Below are positions 10,939-27,713 of a stretch of 64,000 nucleotides of DNA, piece by piece (within the stretch, counting starts at the first letter, position 1; every line of letters begins with the position of its first letter). This DNA is from Syngnathus acus (lineage: Eukaryota > Chordata > Actinopteri > Syngnathiformes > Syngnathidae): assembly GCF_901709675.1 (NCBI RefSeq), contig NC_051102.1, forward strand, positions 9,123,412 to 9,187,411. Direction: 5' to 3'. The translations under genes were made by a program, and so were the position numbers. The notes under the pieces are model-generated. The model searched no databases and was not told the DNA's origin. It worked only from the letters and a program-made list of their open reading frames with translations.

Positions 10939-13739
10939 GTACCAGACCCTGAAATGCTGTCCAAAAAGACATTTTAACCTCAACCGTGTTAAAATGCACA
11001 CATGCTTGCAGAACAGACGTCATTGGACCTGGACCACACAAATTCTAACCGAATATCAGGACAAGGTAGATCAGGTTCCTTGAGGTCAGGGGGGACGGGC
11101 ACGACCTTATTGGTTCTAAAAATAAACACTTGAGTCCTGTTTTAACATGGAACCTTTTATATGAAATGTTGCAACGTTGCCTGACTGTAAAAACGTTGCA
11201 ACATTTCCATTTGATAGATTTAGCATTGTGTCTTTTTGCGTTACTCTCGCTCGCTTGGTCTCTGTGGCTGACACCTGCTCCCTCGTTCAGACCAAACCAG
11301 CTTCGTCTAGCCTTAAAATAATGGAAATAACACTTTTTGTGTGCTTGACAATTTTGTCTTTCTTTTCTTAAAAAAAAAACAAAAAAAACAACAGGACGTG
11401 AGCAGCAGAGTGCAGATTGAAGACCCTCTTTGGAAGGTACCCAGATGTCAGTGTGCTCTTGCAATGTACCCGCTCGGACCTCATTACCTTCAGTGGATAG
11501 ACCAAGAAATGGCGTGCACTCATCTCACAGGTGTCAAACTCGAAGCCCGGGGGCCAGATACGGCCCGTCACATCATTTTATGTGGCCCGCGAAGACAAAT
11601 TGTGCATCAAATTCGTGTGTCATTACTACAATTGCAAATTGTCTTCACTTTTAATATCTTCTTTTTTTTTTTTTTATATTTGACCAGTTTTTACTCGTCT
11701 GATTTGAAAACGAGCTATTTGTCAGTTTGTTTTGTAGCTTTTACTGTATATAATATGAGGTGCTCATACATTTATTTGGGTTGACAGTCATAATGGCCCT
11801 CCGAAAGAAGCTATGACTACAATGCGGCCCGCCAAAAAAACGGGTTTGACACCCCTAAGTTAGACTCTAACTTAAACATTTGCGATTGACTAAACTGATT
11901 ATTTTCCAAACTGAAAAAAATATAATCAACTAAGCATTACCTTTCAGTAACATTCGATAACCAGATATTCGCCGATGATCGTAAGTATTGTAAAATGCTC
12001 AATAGGCCTGATCAGTGGCCGGGATGAGTGATGAGGAGGTGCTTGTAGCATTTGCTCAGTGTGGTAATCTCTGGTGAAAGATCCCCTTTTATGCTTAGGT
12101 CCGCATTTAGCTTGCAGATCAGTGCGCACTCACACATACGTTGGGATGGGTGAGGGGGGGGTGAGGGAGGAAGCTGAGGTGTGTGCACGCTCTCATGTTG
12201 GCCAGTTCACTTCCAGACAAGCGTACTGATAACACAGGCTCGCTTTTGCGTCAAAGCCAAGTGAGAGGAGACACAAGGAAGGCCAGGTTCCTCATTCAGG
12301 TCTGTCCATTTTGTTGTCATCGTCTGCTAGTTAAATGTAATGTCTGCTTGATCTTAATTGCCACAAAACATTGAGCGCCATCTTTCCACGGGCTTCATTT
12401 ACATTTAGAATGTGAAAATGAGATTGCTCTAATTGCTGATGACTGCCTGTCTGGCTTTTTAATTGAAACCGGCCTCTGATAGATGAAGCACAACATTTCT
12501 GTGCAAATGAGATCCTATTAAATACTTTTTTTGGGGGGGATTGTAATAGAAGGCAAACTTCTGAAATTGCACGACTCAACTTGAATGCCGAATGTGCATT
12601 GCCTGCTCTCCTGTCAGAAGCGGCTCGATGAAGTCTCGAAGGAAAATGCCAGTGCATGCTAACTCAATCATTCTCAGCTTTCTGGTGTAAAAATGACCTC
12701 ACAATCTCTTTTTCTTTTTTCTGCGCTAAGCTACTGCTACTACTTTATATACTAAGTGGATTATATTTCCACCAGTGCTGAGGTTGATATTGCATGAACA
12801 CTAATTCCAGCATCCTATTAGCCCACGTGGCGTCCTCCGGGCCTGGTCCACTCCGGTCGTGTACTGTTTCACTCCAAAGTCTCGGCAAATATCCAATGGA
12901 GCAGCGCGCCTGATTCCTCCGAGGCTTTTGCCGGGAACGTGATGTTGCTCCTCAGCGGCGTTGGTGCGTTCTGACCCACTTGGGCAGCAGCAGCTGTCCT
13001 GCGCCTGTTCCTGCAACAGTGTGTTATGTAAAAGAGTCGCAAGGTTGAGCTGCAAGTAGACAACAAGCTCCCAAGTGAAGCTCTCAGCGGCAAATTTCAA
13101 ACAGCCCTCAGCTCTTCTTTTCCTTTCTGGGTGGTTTGCCAAGGACAAGCATCCCTCCCGATTCTCCCATCGGCAGGGCCATCAACGGGGCTTAAAATAG
13201 ACACGTTTGTGCTCATGAGGGGACAATGAGAGAGCGAACGAGCTGGCACGGATTGTCGGACAACAAAGTGTTCACTTCCCGGATGAGCCAAGAGCCTGCA
13301 ACCGTTTGCTGGATAATTAGTCCAAACAAAGTCCGATTTCATTTCTATGCTGTTCAGCCGTTAGTGAAATATGATTCATTTGCTTGTACAGTGTCAATTT
13401 GAGTTTTTAAATCGAACAGTTGATGAATCGATTTTTAAATAATGGTTAGCCCTGCTCCGGTACCTTAACAGCTTTTATGGCTGTAAGGATGAGTGACGGA
13501 TTAAGTCAAGCAGCACGAGATGATCATCTGCTGCTGAGGTTCAGGTTGCACTAAAGAGACACTCAATCCTGGCGTGAGGATCGCTGGCCTCGGGGTGTTT
13601 GGTTCAGATCAGAGGAAAGCGGATCTAATGGCCGGATCGCCAGCAGGACCGATCAAAGGAGTCACCGTGTCACTGTGTGTCCTTCTCCAATGATCTGCTC
13701 TTGTAGTTGTAGTGAAATATTGGTTACATTTTTGTGCAG
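10939..13739. other. Intergenic or former intronic DNA upstream of the FFAT exon
   Basis: Apart from the second hAT MITE copy (11529-11856), I see nothing coding. In an intact ORP1L gene this stretch should hold the PH-domain and coiled-coil exons; I could not find a PH-like exon by eye, which fits loss of the long form, but short diverged exons could be missed. Confidence 0.45.
11529..11856. mobile_element. hAT-type MITE, copy 2
   Basis: Same family and orientation as the copy at 7824-8151: GGTGTCAAACTC at the left end, GGGTTTGACACCCCT at the right end and a near-identical interior, including CTTTTACTGTATATAATATG. Unlike copy 1, no clear 8-bp target duplication remains, so this copy is older or its edges are altered. 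Edges are approximate. Confidence 0.82.
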
Positions 13740-13863
13740 GTGTGGAATCTGAAGTTCTGACGGAGGATCTGCAGACGATCTCCGGCGAGCACCACGAGCT
13801 CAAGCGTGGAAACGAGCAGGTCGCCCGCTCTCGCCCAAGATGACTTCTACGATGCCGTGTCAG
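13740..13863 (+). pseudogene. osbpl1a: Frameshifted ORP1L exon carrying the FFAT motif
   Basis: Bounded by an acceptor (TTTTTGTGCAG) and a donor (G|GTCAGC). From the left the frame reads VESEVLTEDLQTISGEHHELK, matching human ORP1L SEALETLATEHHELE. The rest matches only in a second frame: SRSPALAQDDFYDAVSG, the counterpart of the FFAT (VAP-binding) region DEFYDALS. The switch falls near 13803-13806, just after HHELK, and amounts to one extra base. Kept in one frame, the first part runs into a stop at the FFAT site, and the second frame has a stop upstream at 13758. The long isoform therefore looks disabled, or there is an assembly error here. Confidence 0.65.
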
Positions 13864-14399
13864 GTCAGCACATCCAAACCAAACGGCTGCTCGTCGAGAA
13901 GCAAAAACATTTGAATAAAGTCCGAGAACTGACTCAGGTAGTTCATCTGCTCCGTGTGGCAGGCAGATCGATCATGAGACTATTGTGATGTCATTAGTGG
14001 TTGGCAGCAGTTGACAAAATGGGCAAAAAATGGGCACACACTTTTCATCCGGATTGATTTTGTGTTTTTCAGATTGCGTCACTCGTGCTTTCAAAGTTTC
14101 ACACGTTGTTTTGCGCCGACCAGAATAAATATGGACTGTTTACGTGTTTGTTCACGAGGAGAAGTCTCCCTCAGGGATGGCTGCATTATTCATCGAGCGC
14201 TCGGGGCACTGACCACACACACACACACGCACGTATGTGCTGTGAGACGCCGAGCTCAGCACTTCCTTGGTATTTGTGCTGAGCGGAATGCCATGTAAAA
14301 AAACACAATCATGGAGCCGCTGAACATGTAATGATGTGACAAAGTTGTAATGAATGAGCAGGTCGGTGCAATATTGTGCACCTCGGCGAGCAAACAAAC

Positions 14400-14569
14400 C
14401 GTGGGGTTTGGCCAGGAGGAGGAGCGCCGACGACTGACGAGGTTGTCGCCGGCCGTCTGCCCCACAGAATCTGAGCTGAGCGGCCAGCGACTCCTGCGAA
14501 GAGGACGAGGGGAAAAACGCCCCCCTTCTCAGCGGCGGCCGCCGCCATCCCAGCGCGCTCGCCACCGTA
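14400..14569 (+). promoter_or_regulatory. GC-rich putative promoter and 5' UTR of the ORP1S transcript
   Basis: The 170 bases before the start codon are rich in CpG and GGC/GCC units, with no intron-like features, while the flanks are AT-richer. This suits an internal CpG-type promoter for the short isoform. No TATA box is evident. Boundaries are a guess. Confidence 0.35.
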
Positions 14570-17500
14570 ATGTCAGGGGAGGGTAACCATGGCAACCGGA
14601 ACAATGACGCCAAGCAGCAGAGGTGGGACACGCTCTGTTTATTTGCAAACTGGCCGAGGTGATGTTTTGCTGCTTGCGTTGACAATCTTCAAGCGATATC
14701 TTCGCTAACTTCAGGAACACGCCTCGATTAGCGCCAACAAGGTGTAACGGGATAGGAGCTTCCGTTGTGTTTTTGCGAGCGGCCCATCCATCCATCCACC
14801 TGCTTTAGTTTTGCCAGGCGCTTTGCTGCTGGAAGACGGGACAGACAATCTTTCATTTCCACAGAGGCTCCTTCTCTTTCTTGATCCAACAAGTGATCTT
14901 TGAAATCATTTAGCAGGTTCTGGCACAGAAGAAAAAAAAAAGCCGGCTAGCTTTGAAGGGGATTGTGTATGAAATACATAAAACTATTATGATGCTCATT
15001 TCATTGAACTTACTAAATTGAGACAATGAAAGATGTTGAACTTTTTAGACCTAACACTTCCAAACAGAAGTCAGACAAACCCAGATATCGGTTCTAATCA
15101 TACTTAGACTAACAGTTATGAAAAAGAGTCCACCTGAATGTCGGCGGGGAGAGGCGGGGGGGAAATAAAATGGGCCATCTTGCATCTTGTGTTCCGACAA
15201 GCGCAGATGGAGCCAGCCAGCACGCAGCCTCTTTCTGTCTTGTTTATTTAACAGAAATAATGCCGTGTATTTGGGTAGGCACCATCTGCCTGCTGCACAA
15301 ATAAACTAAAACAGCCACAGACACACACACACACAGCTGCGTCCATTTGCAAATTTGCACTTGACACGTTTGCTGGCGAGCTGAGCGTTTTGAAGATGGA
15401 AATGTGTCATCGAAAGCTTCATGTTGTCCTGAATTCTAGCTGACTCTTCAAAACCGCTGTTCCATAGAACATCTCTGCCGGCTCCGATGTTCTCCCGAAA
15501 CGATGTCAGCATCTGGAGCATCTTGAAGAAATGCATCGGCATGGTGAGGACAAACCAAAGTCATTTCTTTCACGTGTTGCAAGTAAAGTCTTGCGGCCAC
15601 GAGATCTCTTGCGTGCTCAACACAAAAAGTATGAATTGTGTATTGTTTTGTAGCTCAAATGCTTCTCACATATGAACGTGGTCTCTCAGGAGCTGTCCAA
15701 GATCGCCATGCCGGTAAACCTGAACGAGCCTCTGAGCTTCCTCCAGCGGCTCAGTGAATATATGGAGCACACCTACCTCATCCGCCGGGCCAACGCCGCC
15801 GACGACTCTGTCGAACGGATGAAGGTAACGCCTTCAAGCTCTTGAGAAGAGCTGATTTGCAAATGCTAAAGAAATCAGGCTAATTCCAAACAAACGAGTA
15901 CAACTTGACCGAGCAAGCGACAATGAGTTCCTTAGTCGATGCCGTCACAGTTGGCAAACAAAACTAACCGTTGTCCGTTGGTAGTGTGTGGCAGCGTTTG
16001 CGGTGTCAGCCGTGGCGTCGCAGTGGGAGAGGACCGGCAAGCCCTTCAACCCGCTTCTGGGCGAGACCTACGAGCTCATCAGGTCCGAGGATGCGCCGGT
16101 TAGCTTGATGAATGCGCTCGTAATCGTGACGTCGTTGAGCTTGATTGGTCTCGCTGTCCTCCAGAGATGATTTGGGCTTCAGGTGGCTTTCCGAGCAGGT
16201 GAGCCATCACCCTCCTGTCAGTGCCTTTCACGCCGAGGGCCTGGAGGAGGATTTCGTCTTCCATGGCTCCATCTGCCCCAAAATCAAGTTTTGGGGTAAA
16301 AGCATAGAAGCGGAGCCCAAAGGAGTCATCACACTGGAACTTCCCAAGTGAGCGTCAAGCCGTCAACTTTTGCCTGTCGCGTCCGCCTTCTCACCTCTGT
16401 CCTCCTCCAAAGGTACAACGAAGCCTACACCTGGACCAACCCCACCTGCTGCGTCCACAACATCATCGTCGGTCAGCTCTGGATCGAACAGTACGGCAGC
16501 GTGGAGGTCGTCAATCACAAGTAATGCTCCTCCCATTGTTTGTGTGTGTTTGTGTGTGCATCGGAGGAGGCGTGACCAAAGCTTGTGCGACAGGACCGGT
16601 GAGCGCTGCAGCATGACCTTCAGACCTTGTGGCCTCTTTGCGAAAGAGCTCCACAAAGTAGAAGGATACATTCTGGATAAAAGGTAGCATGTGTTTCGCA
16701 ACATTTGGACAGCCTAACCTAAACTTAGTGTTAACTCTAACCTCACCATCTTGTGCAGCAAGAGGAAGCTCTGTGCCATCTATGGCAAATGGACCGAGTG
16801 CTTATACACGGTGGAGCCCGCGACCTTCGACGCCCACAAAAAATGCGACAAAAAGAGTTCGGAAGAGAAAAAGGGCTGCAAAAGGGTAAAGCTCCTGTTT
16901 TGTGCATTTCTAGTCTTTCTGTTGAGTCAATGGTGGCTGAGCATGCACACGTGCGTCTATGTGGCCTCAGAGCAGCGTAGACGAAGAGCCCGAGGAGATG
17001 CCGCCGCCGCCTGACGCCGAGACGGTGCAGGTGATCCCGGGAAGCGAGCTCATCTGGAAGATAACGCCTCGTCCCGACAACTCAGCCAAGGTTAGCCGGT
17101 TTGAAAAACCTATATTACATCTTATTCTCTCTGGTACATTTCCTTGTGTTGCTTTTTGCAGTTTTACGCCTTCTCCACGTTCGCCATGCAGCTGAACGAG
17201 CTGGACAAGAGGATGGAGGGACTTCTGCCAAACACAGACAGTCGTCTTCGACCTGACATCCGTGCCATGGAGAACGGAGATATTGGTATGACCACGCATG
17301 CGACTCAAGCGGCAAACATATTTGGGAAATGTCGCAGACCCTATGACAAGGCTTTTTTGTTTTGTGTGTGTGCTCATATGGCAGACGTAGCAAGTGGGGA
17401 GAAGAAGCGACTGGAGGAAAAACAGCGAACAGCCCGGAAGAATCGTGGCAAGTCGACAGACGCCTGGAAAAACAGGTAATTAGGTCATCTATGAGCCGCA

Positions 17501-17729
17501 TTCACTCATGAACAAATCGCTGCACTGGGACCAGCAGGGTTCACCCTGTTGACTCTTTGCTGCCCCTATCAGGACAGCGTGCGCAAATGCACATCTTGAT
17601 CATGAATTGTTGTTCAACATCCAAAGGTGGTTTCAGCAGGGAGCCAATCCACACAGCAAAGCTCAAGACTGGCTGTGCATGAAAGGTTACTGGGACAGGA
17701 AGTACACGCAGTTGCCCGACATCTACTAG
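14570..17729 (+). CDS. osbpl1a: Oxysterol-binding protein-related protein 1, short form (ORP1S)
   Basis: Lipid-transfer protein that binds and moves sterols and phosphoinositides. Twelve coding exons: 14570-14622, 15468-15543, 15690-15824, 15985-16082, 16165-16347, 16413-16520, 16594-16683, 16759-16885, 16971-17090, 17162-17285, 17385-17475, 17627-17729. All junctions are GT-AG and stay in phase, giving 435 aa (human ORP1S is 437). The start MSGEGNHGNRNN is joined through R to TSLPAPMFSRND; the human form has RTSLPSPMFSRND. Seen: the ORP signature EQVSHHPP in the exon at 16165, KPFNPLLGETYEL, TNPTCCVHNIIVG, and the C-terminal WDRKYTQLPDIY. It is the whole ORD domain without ankyrin, PH or FFAT parts, which are broken upstream. 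It faces ttc39c tail to tail. Confidence 0.95.
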
Positions 17730-18183
17730 CACCAGCAACCGCAACGTTTCCTTTCCTCAAAACTTTCAACACTAAGTTAATGGATTCATAACTGCCAGCA
17801 CGTTAGGACCAGTGTGAACAATAGAGCACAAAGTTAAAATGCATTTTGACGTCATTCAAGAGACTTATTATTCACTCCCTGTGTGATTTGATCCTCAGTT
17901 TTATTTTGTGTAGATTTTTGCACTTTTTTTTTTTTTCTCAAATAGTGTTAACGCTTTGCTTGTCATAGTGAACATTTGTACATGTCAGGAACATGTATAG
18001 AGTAGGAGCATTGCATTGATTTGTTTTTGTACATCAGCACAATAAGCTGCTCTCTGACTGTGAAAAGTCACGTCTGATGACGTACGCGTACGATAAGTGC
18101 ATGTGAATCACGGTAACTATGCAAGCACTTCCACAAGCCTCATCAGGTGAGTAGCTGCTCTTTAACAATCTTTCCTATTGTTC

Positions 18184-18189
18184 AATAAA
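18184..18189 (+). terminator. Polyadenylation signal of osbpl1a
   Basis: An AATAAA lies about 455 bases after the stop codon, within 50 bases of the left end of the hAT-like element. It is the first full AATAAA that I see after the stop on this strand, so the transcript probably ends just before the transposon. Confidence 0.6.
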
Positions 18190-18869
18190 AGTTCAATTAC
18201 AACGGAAAGCTCCTGGTCTCACTTGCTTTTACTCAGTGCTTCTCAAACAGTGGGGCGCGCTGACACTGACGGCTCGTGAGTGAACGATTCGTTCAAAAGA
18301 CCGACTCCTTTCAGTGAACCAGAGTGAACGAATCCCTTCCTAAAGTGATTCGTTCTTTTTTCAGTTCATATGACTTCAACCAGTAGGTGTCGGTAATGCG
18401 CATTGAAGCTGGTGCTACCTCGCCGTAAAACAAAACGAAGAAGAAAATGACGTAACTTCCTGTTTACCATACGAGTCGTGAAATTGCATTTCCCTTTCAC
18501 CAACTGAACAGGTCTGTGAGTGAACGAGTCAGTGAGTGATTTGCATTTCCAGTTGATCGCGAGAACGGATCGGTGAGGGAACGAATCCTGATTTTCCCGT
18601 TCGCGAACGAGTCAACGGGTCAACTGCCTTCCTTCCCGTGCATCAATGGATCAGTCGGTGAACGTGTTGCGTCTCCCTCCTGGCGTGAACTATGTAAGCC
18701 AGAATGTCGATTTACGATTTGCAAAAGAAAGAAAGAACCGCTCACTGAAACACCACTCCTTTTATGCACGTTTTCTCCAAGCTAACGGCTAACTATTGCA
18801 TGAAGGGATGCGCCGTTATGCAACAACGGGGAGATTATGCTTCTCTTAGGGTAATCTTTGTTTTATAAC

Positions 18870-19632
18870 ACTTAAAATGACGTGTATGCATATGTACGCC
18901 TAAATATTGTTATCCAATATATACTGCAATTTCACATTAGATTGCTGGTTTGAAATTTACTTTTATTATTATTATTTTAATAAACATTAAAACCTGTTCA
19001 AACTTGCCTGGTGTTTTATTCCTTAGAACTAGGGTTAGGGTTAGAGCTAGGGTTAGGGTTGGAGTTAGGGTTAGAGCTAGGGTTAGGGTTAGAGCTAGGG
19101 TTAGAGCTAGGGTTGGGGTTAGAGCTAGGGTTAGGGTTAGAGCTAGGGTTAGGATTAGGGTTAGCGCTAGGGTTAGAGCTAGGGTTAGGGTTAGAGCTAG
19201 GGTTGGGGTTAGAGCTAGGGTTAGGGTTAGAGCTAGGGTTAGGATTAGGGTTAGGGTTAGAGCTAGGGTTAGGGTTAGAGCTAGGGTTAGGGTTACACTT
19301 AAATATTGTTATCCAATATATCTACTGCAATTTCACATTAGATTGCTGGTTTGAAATTTACTTGTATTGTTGTTGTTGTTATTATTATTATTATTATTTT
19401 AATAAACATTAAAACCTGTTAAAACTTGTCTGGTGTTTTATTCCTTGTTGTTATTTATTTATTTTATAACACTTAAAATAACGTGTATGTATATATACGC
19501 CTAAATATTGTTATCCAATATATCTACTGCAATTTCACATTAGATAGCTGGTTTGAAATTTACTTTTATTATTATTATTATTTTAATAAACATTAAAACC
19601 TGTTCAAACTTGTCTGGTGTTTTATTCCTTGT
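18870..19632. repeat. AT-rich tandem repeat, about 150 bp unit, three copies
   Basis: The segment CTAAATATTGTTATCCAATA, then a CACATTAGATTGCTGG part, a TTATTATTATT run, and TTTTAATAAACATTAAAACC, then TGGTGTTTTATTCCTT, occurs at about 18870-19026, 19296-19447 and 19466-19632. The telomere-like array separates the first two copies. Copies differ by a few bases only, so the amplification is recent. Confidence 0.85.
19029..19295 (+). repeat. Interstitial telomere-like repeat array
   Basis: About 265 bases made almost wholly of TTAGGG units broken at regular spacing by AGAGCTA, giving higher-order blocks such as GGGTTAGGGTTAGAGCTA, with a few GGTTGG and GGATTAGG variants. It reads without a stop in several frames (LGLELG or RVRARV repeats), which is a repeat artefact and not a protein. 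Confidence 0.9.
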
Positions 19633-19795
19633 TTTTATTTTTTTGGCATGAAAACAAAAATCTGACATTTGGTTAACTGCTTTATATGACAATATGTATA
19701 TGTGTTTTACATTGTGTAATATGTGTTGGTGTCCCCCAAAATAAAGAGCAAGTAGTCAAATACACATTCTTGACACGTACAAAAAATGCATAAAG

Positions 19796-20240
19796 TTATT
19801 AGGTACAGCTGAAAATGGTGGTGTACCTTATGGAGTGTCTGTGTGACGTCACAGATCAACCAGCCAATCAGGAGGTGGGGGTGAGGGCGGGTGTGGCACT
19901 TTTCACTTTCAGTTCAGCTTCGGCCATGATTTTTCCCTAATGAAATGGCCTGTTATTAGGTACACCTAAAAATGGCGGTGTACCTAATGGAGTGTCCGAG
20001 TGATGTCACAGATCAACCAGCCAATCAGAAAGTGGGGGTGAGGGCGGGTGTGGCACTTTTCACTTTCAGTTCAGCTTCGGCCATGATTTTTCCCTAATGA
20101 AATGGCCTGTTATTAGGTACACCTAAAAATGCCAGTGTACCTAATGGAGTGTCCGAATGATGTCACAGATCAACCAGCCAATCAGAAAGTGGGGGTGAGG
20201 GCGGGTGTGGCACTTTTCACTTAAATCAGGGGTGTCGACC
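19796..20240. repeat. 158-bp tandem repeat, nearly three copies
   Basis: Units begin TTATTAGGTAC at about 19796, 19953 and 20111. Each continues through GGAGTGTCC, a GATCAACCAGCCAATCA segment, GTGGGGGTGAGGGCGGGTGT and GGCACTTTTCACTTTCAG. An inverted copy of part of the unit appears at about 20905-20992. The spacing of 157-158 is measured from the repeated start. Confidence 0.85.
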
Positions 20241-21500
20241 TCCAGTTCTCGAGGGGCCGCGTTCCAATATGTTTTCCAAGTTACTCTCGTTAAGCGCACC
20301 TGCGTGAAAAGTTTTAGCCACTTTCACGTTCTGCAAGAGCTAAAACTTTTCACGCAGGTGCGCTTAACGAGGGAATCTCACGGACACTCCATTAGGTACA
20401 CCGCCATTTTCAAGTGTACCCAATAACAGGCCACTTTATTAGGGAAATATGGTCAAAGGTCACATGTGTCAAGCTCCAGTCCTCGGGGCCGCATTCCAAC
20501 ATGTTTTCCAAGCTACCCTCGTTAAGTGCACCTGCGTGAAAAGTTTTAGCCACTTTCACGTTCAGCAAGAGCTAAAAGTTTTCACGCAGGTGCACTTAAC
20601 GAGGGAATCACACGGACACTCCATTAGGTACACCGTCATTTTCAAGTGTACTTAATAACAGGCCACATTATTAGGGAAATATCATGGTCAAAGGTCAGGT
20701 GTCAAGCTCTAGTCCTCGGGGCCGCATTCCAACATGTTTTCCAAGTTACCCTCGTTAAGCGCACCTGCGTGAAAAGTTTTAGCCACTTTCACGTTCTGCA
20801 GGAGCTAAAACTTTTCACGCAGGTGCGCTTAACGAGGGTCACTTGGAAAACATGTTGGAACGCGGCCCCTCGAGGACTGGAGGTCGACACCCCTGATTTA
20901 AGTGAAAAGTGCCACACCCGCCCTCACCCCCACTTTCTGATTGGCTGGTTGATCTGTGACATCATTCGGACACTCCATTAGGTACACTGCCATTTGCAAG
21001 TGTACCTCATAACAGGCCACTTTATTAGGGAAATATCATGGTCAAAGGTCACAGGTGTCAAGCTCAAGTGCTCAGGGCCGCGTTCCAATATGTTTTCCAA
21101 GCTACCCTCGTTAAGTGCACCTGCGTGAAAAGTTTTAGCCACTTTCACGTTCAGCAAGAGCTAAAAGTTTTCACGCAGGTGCACTTAACGAGGGAATCAC
21201 ACGGACACTCCATTAGGTACACCGCCATTTTCAAGTGTACCTCATAACAGGCCACTTTATTAGGGAAATATCATGGTCAAAGGTCACAGGTGTCAAGCTC
21301 TAGTCCTCGGAGCCGCATTCCAACATGTTTTCCAACATGCCCTCGTTAAGCGCACCTGCGTGAAAAGTTTTTGGTCACTTTCACGTTCTGCAGGAGCTGA
21401 AACTTTTCACGCAGGTGCACTTAACGAGGGAATCACACGGACACTCCATTAGGTACACCGCCATTTTCAAGTGTACCTCATAACAGGCCACTTTATTAGG
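20132..21500. repeat. Cluster of foldback hairpins with a long palindrome
   Basis: Five hairpins share a stem CCTCGTTAAGTGCACCTGCG or its G/C variant, running into GTGAAAAGTTTT and closing on a short loop. They lie near 20275-20372, 20517-20602, 20747-20838, 21107-21192 and 21340-21432. Around the first three is a larger palindrome: about 20132-20290 returns inverted at about 20825-20992, with ends CAGGGGTGTCGACCTCCAG and CTGGAGGTCGACACCCCTG. These ends are hAT-like, so a palindromic MITE probably seeded the cluster. Confidence 0.85.
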
Positions 21501-22057
21501 GAAATATCATTAGAGTGTCCATCTTAGAGTGTCCAAGTGACACCACAGATCAAACAGCCAATCAGAAAGTGTGGGTGAGTGTGGGTGTGTCATTTTTCAC
21601 TTTGAAATCAAATAAATTTTTATTTGCCAAGTTTGAGCATGCCAAACAAGGAATTTGATTCCGGTACATCACGTTCTCTTTACAACAGTTAGGTAGCTAG
21701 GGGGGGCATCATAGAAAATAATTGAGAAGCACTGCTTTAACTCAAGAAATACAAATTGGTTGCATTTTTAGCCCTTGAAACAAGCTTTGCTGCTGCAAAA
21801 CAAAAATGTCACACATCAGGTTGTCCAGTACAAATCTTTTTAATAGATTAAAAGAATATGAAAACTGAAATGGTTCACATTAAAAAGTATGAACATGTGA
21901 ACTGTAAAAAGTAGTCTAAGAAATACGTGCAAAACATTTCCACATGGGGAAAAAATGTGCAGTGTATTGCAAAGGCCAGGAAACCTTCTTTTTCCAAACA
22001 TGAAATCATTTTCCAAAAAACGCCATCAAATCTTTGTCTTGTCAATTTTTGGCTTTG

Positions 22058-27713
<5,656 letters not shown>

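Larger units (their letters stand above)
18234..21734. mobile_element. 3.5 kb non-autonomous hAT-like composite element
   Basis: The left end starts CAGTGCTTCTCAA and the right end closes TTGAGAAGCACTG, its exact inverse. The flanks are CTTTTACT (18226-18233) and CTTTAACT (21735-21742), an 8-bp duplication with one mismatch, as hAT transposases leave. No transposase frame is seen inside. The body holds short repeats of the GAACGAATC/GATTCGTTC type (18270-18620), AT-rich tandem repeats, a telomere-like array, a 158-bp tandem repeat and several foldback hairpins. The whole interval lies between the convergent 3' ends of osbpl1a and ttc39c. Later insertions nested in an older element are likely. 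Confidence 0.72.

Noticed and set aside
14152-14685. 177-codon minus-strand frame
   Set aside because: It is antisense to the GC-rich ORP1S promoter and first exon and shows no family feature.
18950-19412. Overlapping long open frames rich in RVRARV or LGLELG repeats
   Set aside because: They are the translation of the telomere-like TTAGGG array, which lacks stops in several frames. No start context or family supports a protein.
20275-21432. Regularly spaced hairpin repeats that resemble a CRISPR array
   Set aside because: The units are longer, the spacing is uneven (233-354 bases), and this is vertebrate DNA within a hAT-like element. Foldback transposon repeats explain them.
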